Positions 53,200-53,565 of a DNA stretch of 53,565 nucleotides are shown here, piece after piece. A model generated the notes under the pieces. The model was given only the letters and a program-made list of their open reading frames with translations, had not been told where the DNA came from and made no database searches. The stretch comes from Selenomonas ruminantium subsp. ruminantium ATCC 12561 (GTDB taxonomy: Bacteria; Bacillota; Negativicutes; Selenomonadales; Selenomonadaceae). The translations under genes were made by a program, and so were the position numbers. The stretch covers positions 14,194 through 67,758 of the forward strand of contig NZ_KE384128.1 in assembly GCF_000424065.1 (NCBI RefSeq), in the 5' to 3' direction. Numbering within the stretch: the first letter of the stretch is position 1; each line of letters opens with the position of its first letter.

Positions 53200-53422
53200 A
53201 AAATAACATGAACATTTCACTTGTTGTTTATTTTTTCCGTTACTGAAAACTTATAAAAAGCCATAAACCTTCCGTAGAAAGTTAACTTTTATGTTCCATT
53301 CCTCATTCACCGCGTCCGCTTTTGCCGTCCCGAAGAACAGACTACTCACGTTTGATATAACGCTCCAGAGGCTTAAATTCCCGACTAACGAATCGGTACA
53401 TATCTGCATTGACTTGTTGGTG
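53200..53422 (-). other. Sequence downstream of tnpB: candidate omega-RNA / right-end region
   Basis: About 220 bases between the tnpB stop and the small gene at 52863-53141, with no convincing ORF. In IS605-family elements the 3' end of tnpB and the following bases form the omega (guide scaffold) RNA and the right end. A short hairpin AACTTTC-TACG-GAAGGTT is present near 53260-53285 (reverse strand). Exact ends cannot be fixed from this window. Confidence 0.4.
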
Positions 53423-53565
53423 TCAGCTTGCAGATTCAGATAGCTCCGCTTCCCCATAACGTTTGAGATTCAAAGATGCTTGGAAGTCACGGTCTATCAC
53501 ATTGCCACAGACGGGACAGACATATGTCCTGTCTGACAGCTTCAGGTCTTTATTTATATATCCGC
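53423..53565 (-). CDS. tnpB: TnpB (IS605-family OrfB), C-terminal part only (cut by window edge)
   Basis: The reverse-strand frame is open from the right edge to a TGA at 53425-53423. It encodes [20 protein letters not shown] followed by [18 protein letters not shown] and a short tail. The CPVCG knuckle with downstream DRDxxAxxNLxxYG is the zinc ribbon and last RuvC segment of TnpB. The start lies beyond the window, so completeness cannot be judged. Only one CxxC of the ribbon is visible; the first would lie further upstream. Confidence 0.85.
   Translation of the reverse strand, partial: GYINKDLKLSDRTYVCPVCGNVIDRDFQASLNLKRYGEAELSESAS

Noticed and set aside
53251-53457. 68-codon reverse ORF at the right edge
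   Set aside because: It overlaps the tnpB 3' end in another frame and has no ribosome site.

Overview
The window looks like the chromosome of a diderm Firmicute of the class Negativicutes, probably Selenomonas or a close relative. This is inferred from gene content and not from any marker gene. Supporting features are a Wzx/Wzy surface-polysaccharide locus and phosphoheptose isomerase (outer-membrane LPS chemistry) alongside Firmicute-style regulation (a T-box leader, a sufCBDSU operon with SufU, sigma-A promoters with 17-bp spacers and strong Shine-Dalgarno sites). Most of the window has moderate GC. A visibly AT-rich block runs from about 5.9 to 15.0 kb.

Region by region. 1-1.6 kb: two forward genes, a Lys/Ala-repeat TPR-like protein (cut by the window edge) and a PRC-barrel protein. 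1.6-21.6 kb: one long reverse-strand polysaccharide operon. A sigma-A promoter at about 21.57 kb is followed by wzz, a WbpM/CapD-type dehydratase, a VOC protein, a priming sugar transferase, an epimerase and a WbuB-like glycosyltransferase. Then comes the AT-rich core (glycosyltransferases, Wzy, pyruvyl transferase, Wzx, a ferredoxin-type F420-dehydrogenase-like protein), then fnlA-fnlC-fnlB for UDP-L-FucNAc, and finally a resolvase-like gene lacking catalytic residues and an unlisted 58-residue ribbon-helix-helix gene. 21.6-26 kb: an XRE regulator, an MFS transporter behind a T-box leader, and a chemoreceptor. 26-30.2 kb: a menaquinone (futalosine) cluster with mqnC, two MqnE-like genes and a divergent nucleoside phosphorylase. 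30.4-33.5 kb: a small secreted protein and a GtrB/DUF6056-type membrane glycosylation pair. 33.6-34.0 kb: a tandem array of long palindromic elements. 34.0-40.1 kb: Crp/Fnr regulator, flavin reductase, a cluster of DnaA boxes, and sufCBDSU with a perfect inverted repeat over its predicted start site. 40.3-46 kb: an EAL phosphodiesterase receptor, an iron alcohol dehydrogenase, an acyl-CoA synthetase, and two more palindromic elements. 46.1-48.6 kb: a structured leader with an attenuator, then panS-panC-panD. 48.7-53.1 kb: LacI regulator, phosphohexomutase, gmhA, a membrane protein and a small protein. The right edge holds the C-terminal end of a TnpB (IS605-family OrfB).

How the genes work together: the polysaccharide locus encodes sugar-nucleotide synthesis, priming, transfer, pyruvylation, flipping, polymerisation and chain-length control for a glycan predicted to contain L-FucNAc. 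The pan operon couples a probable pantoate importer to pantothenate and beta-alanine synthesis. The most unusual signals are the dispersed palindromic repeat family with co-varying arms (33.6 and 45.9 kb), the DnaA-box cluster at 35.2 kb, the T-box in front of an MFS carrier, the panS leader, and the phosphorylase in the futalosine cluster.
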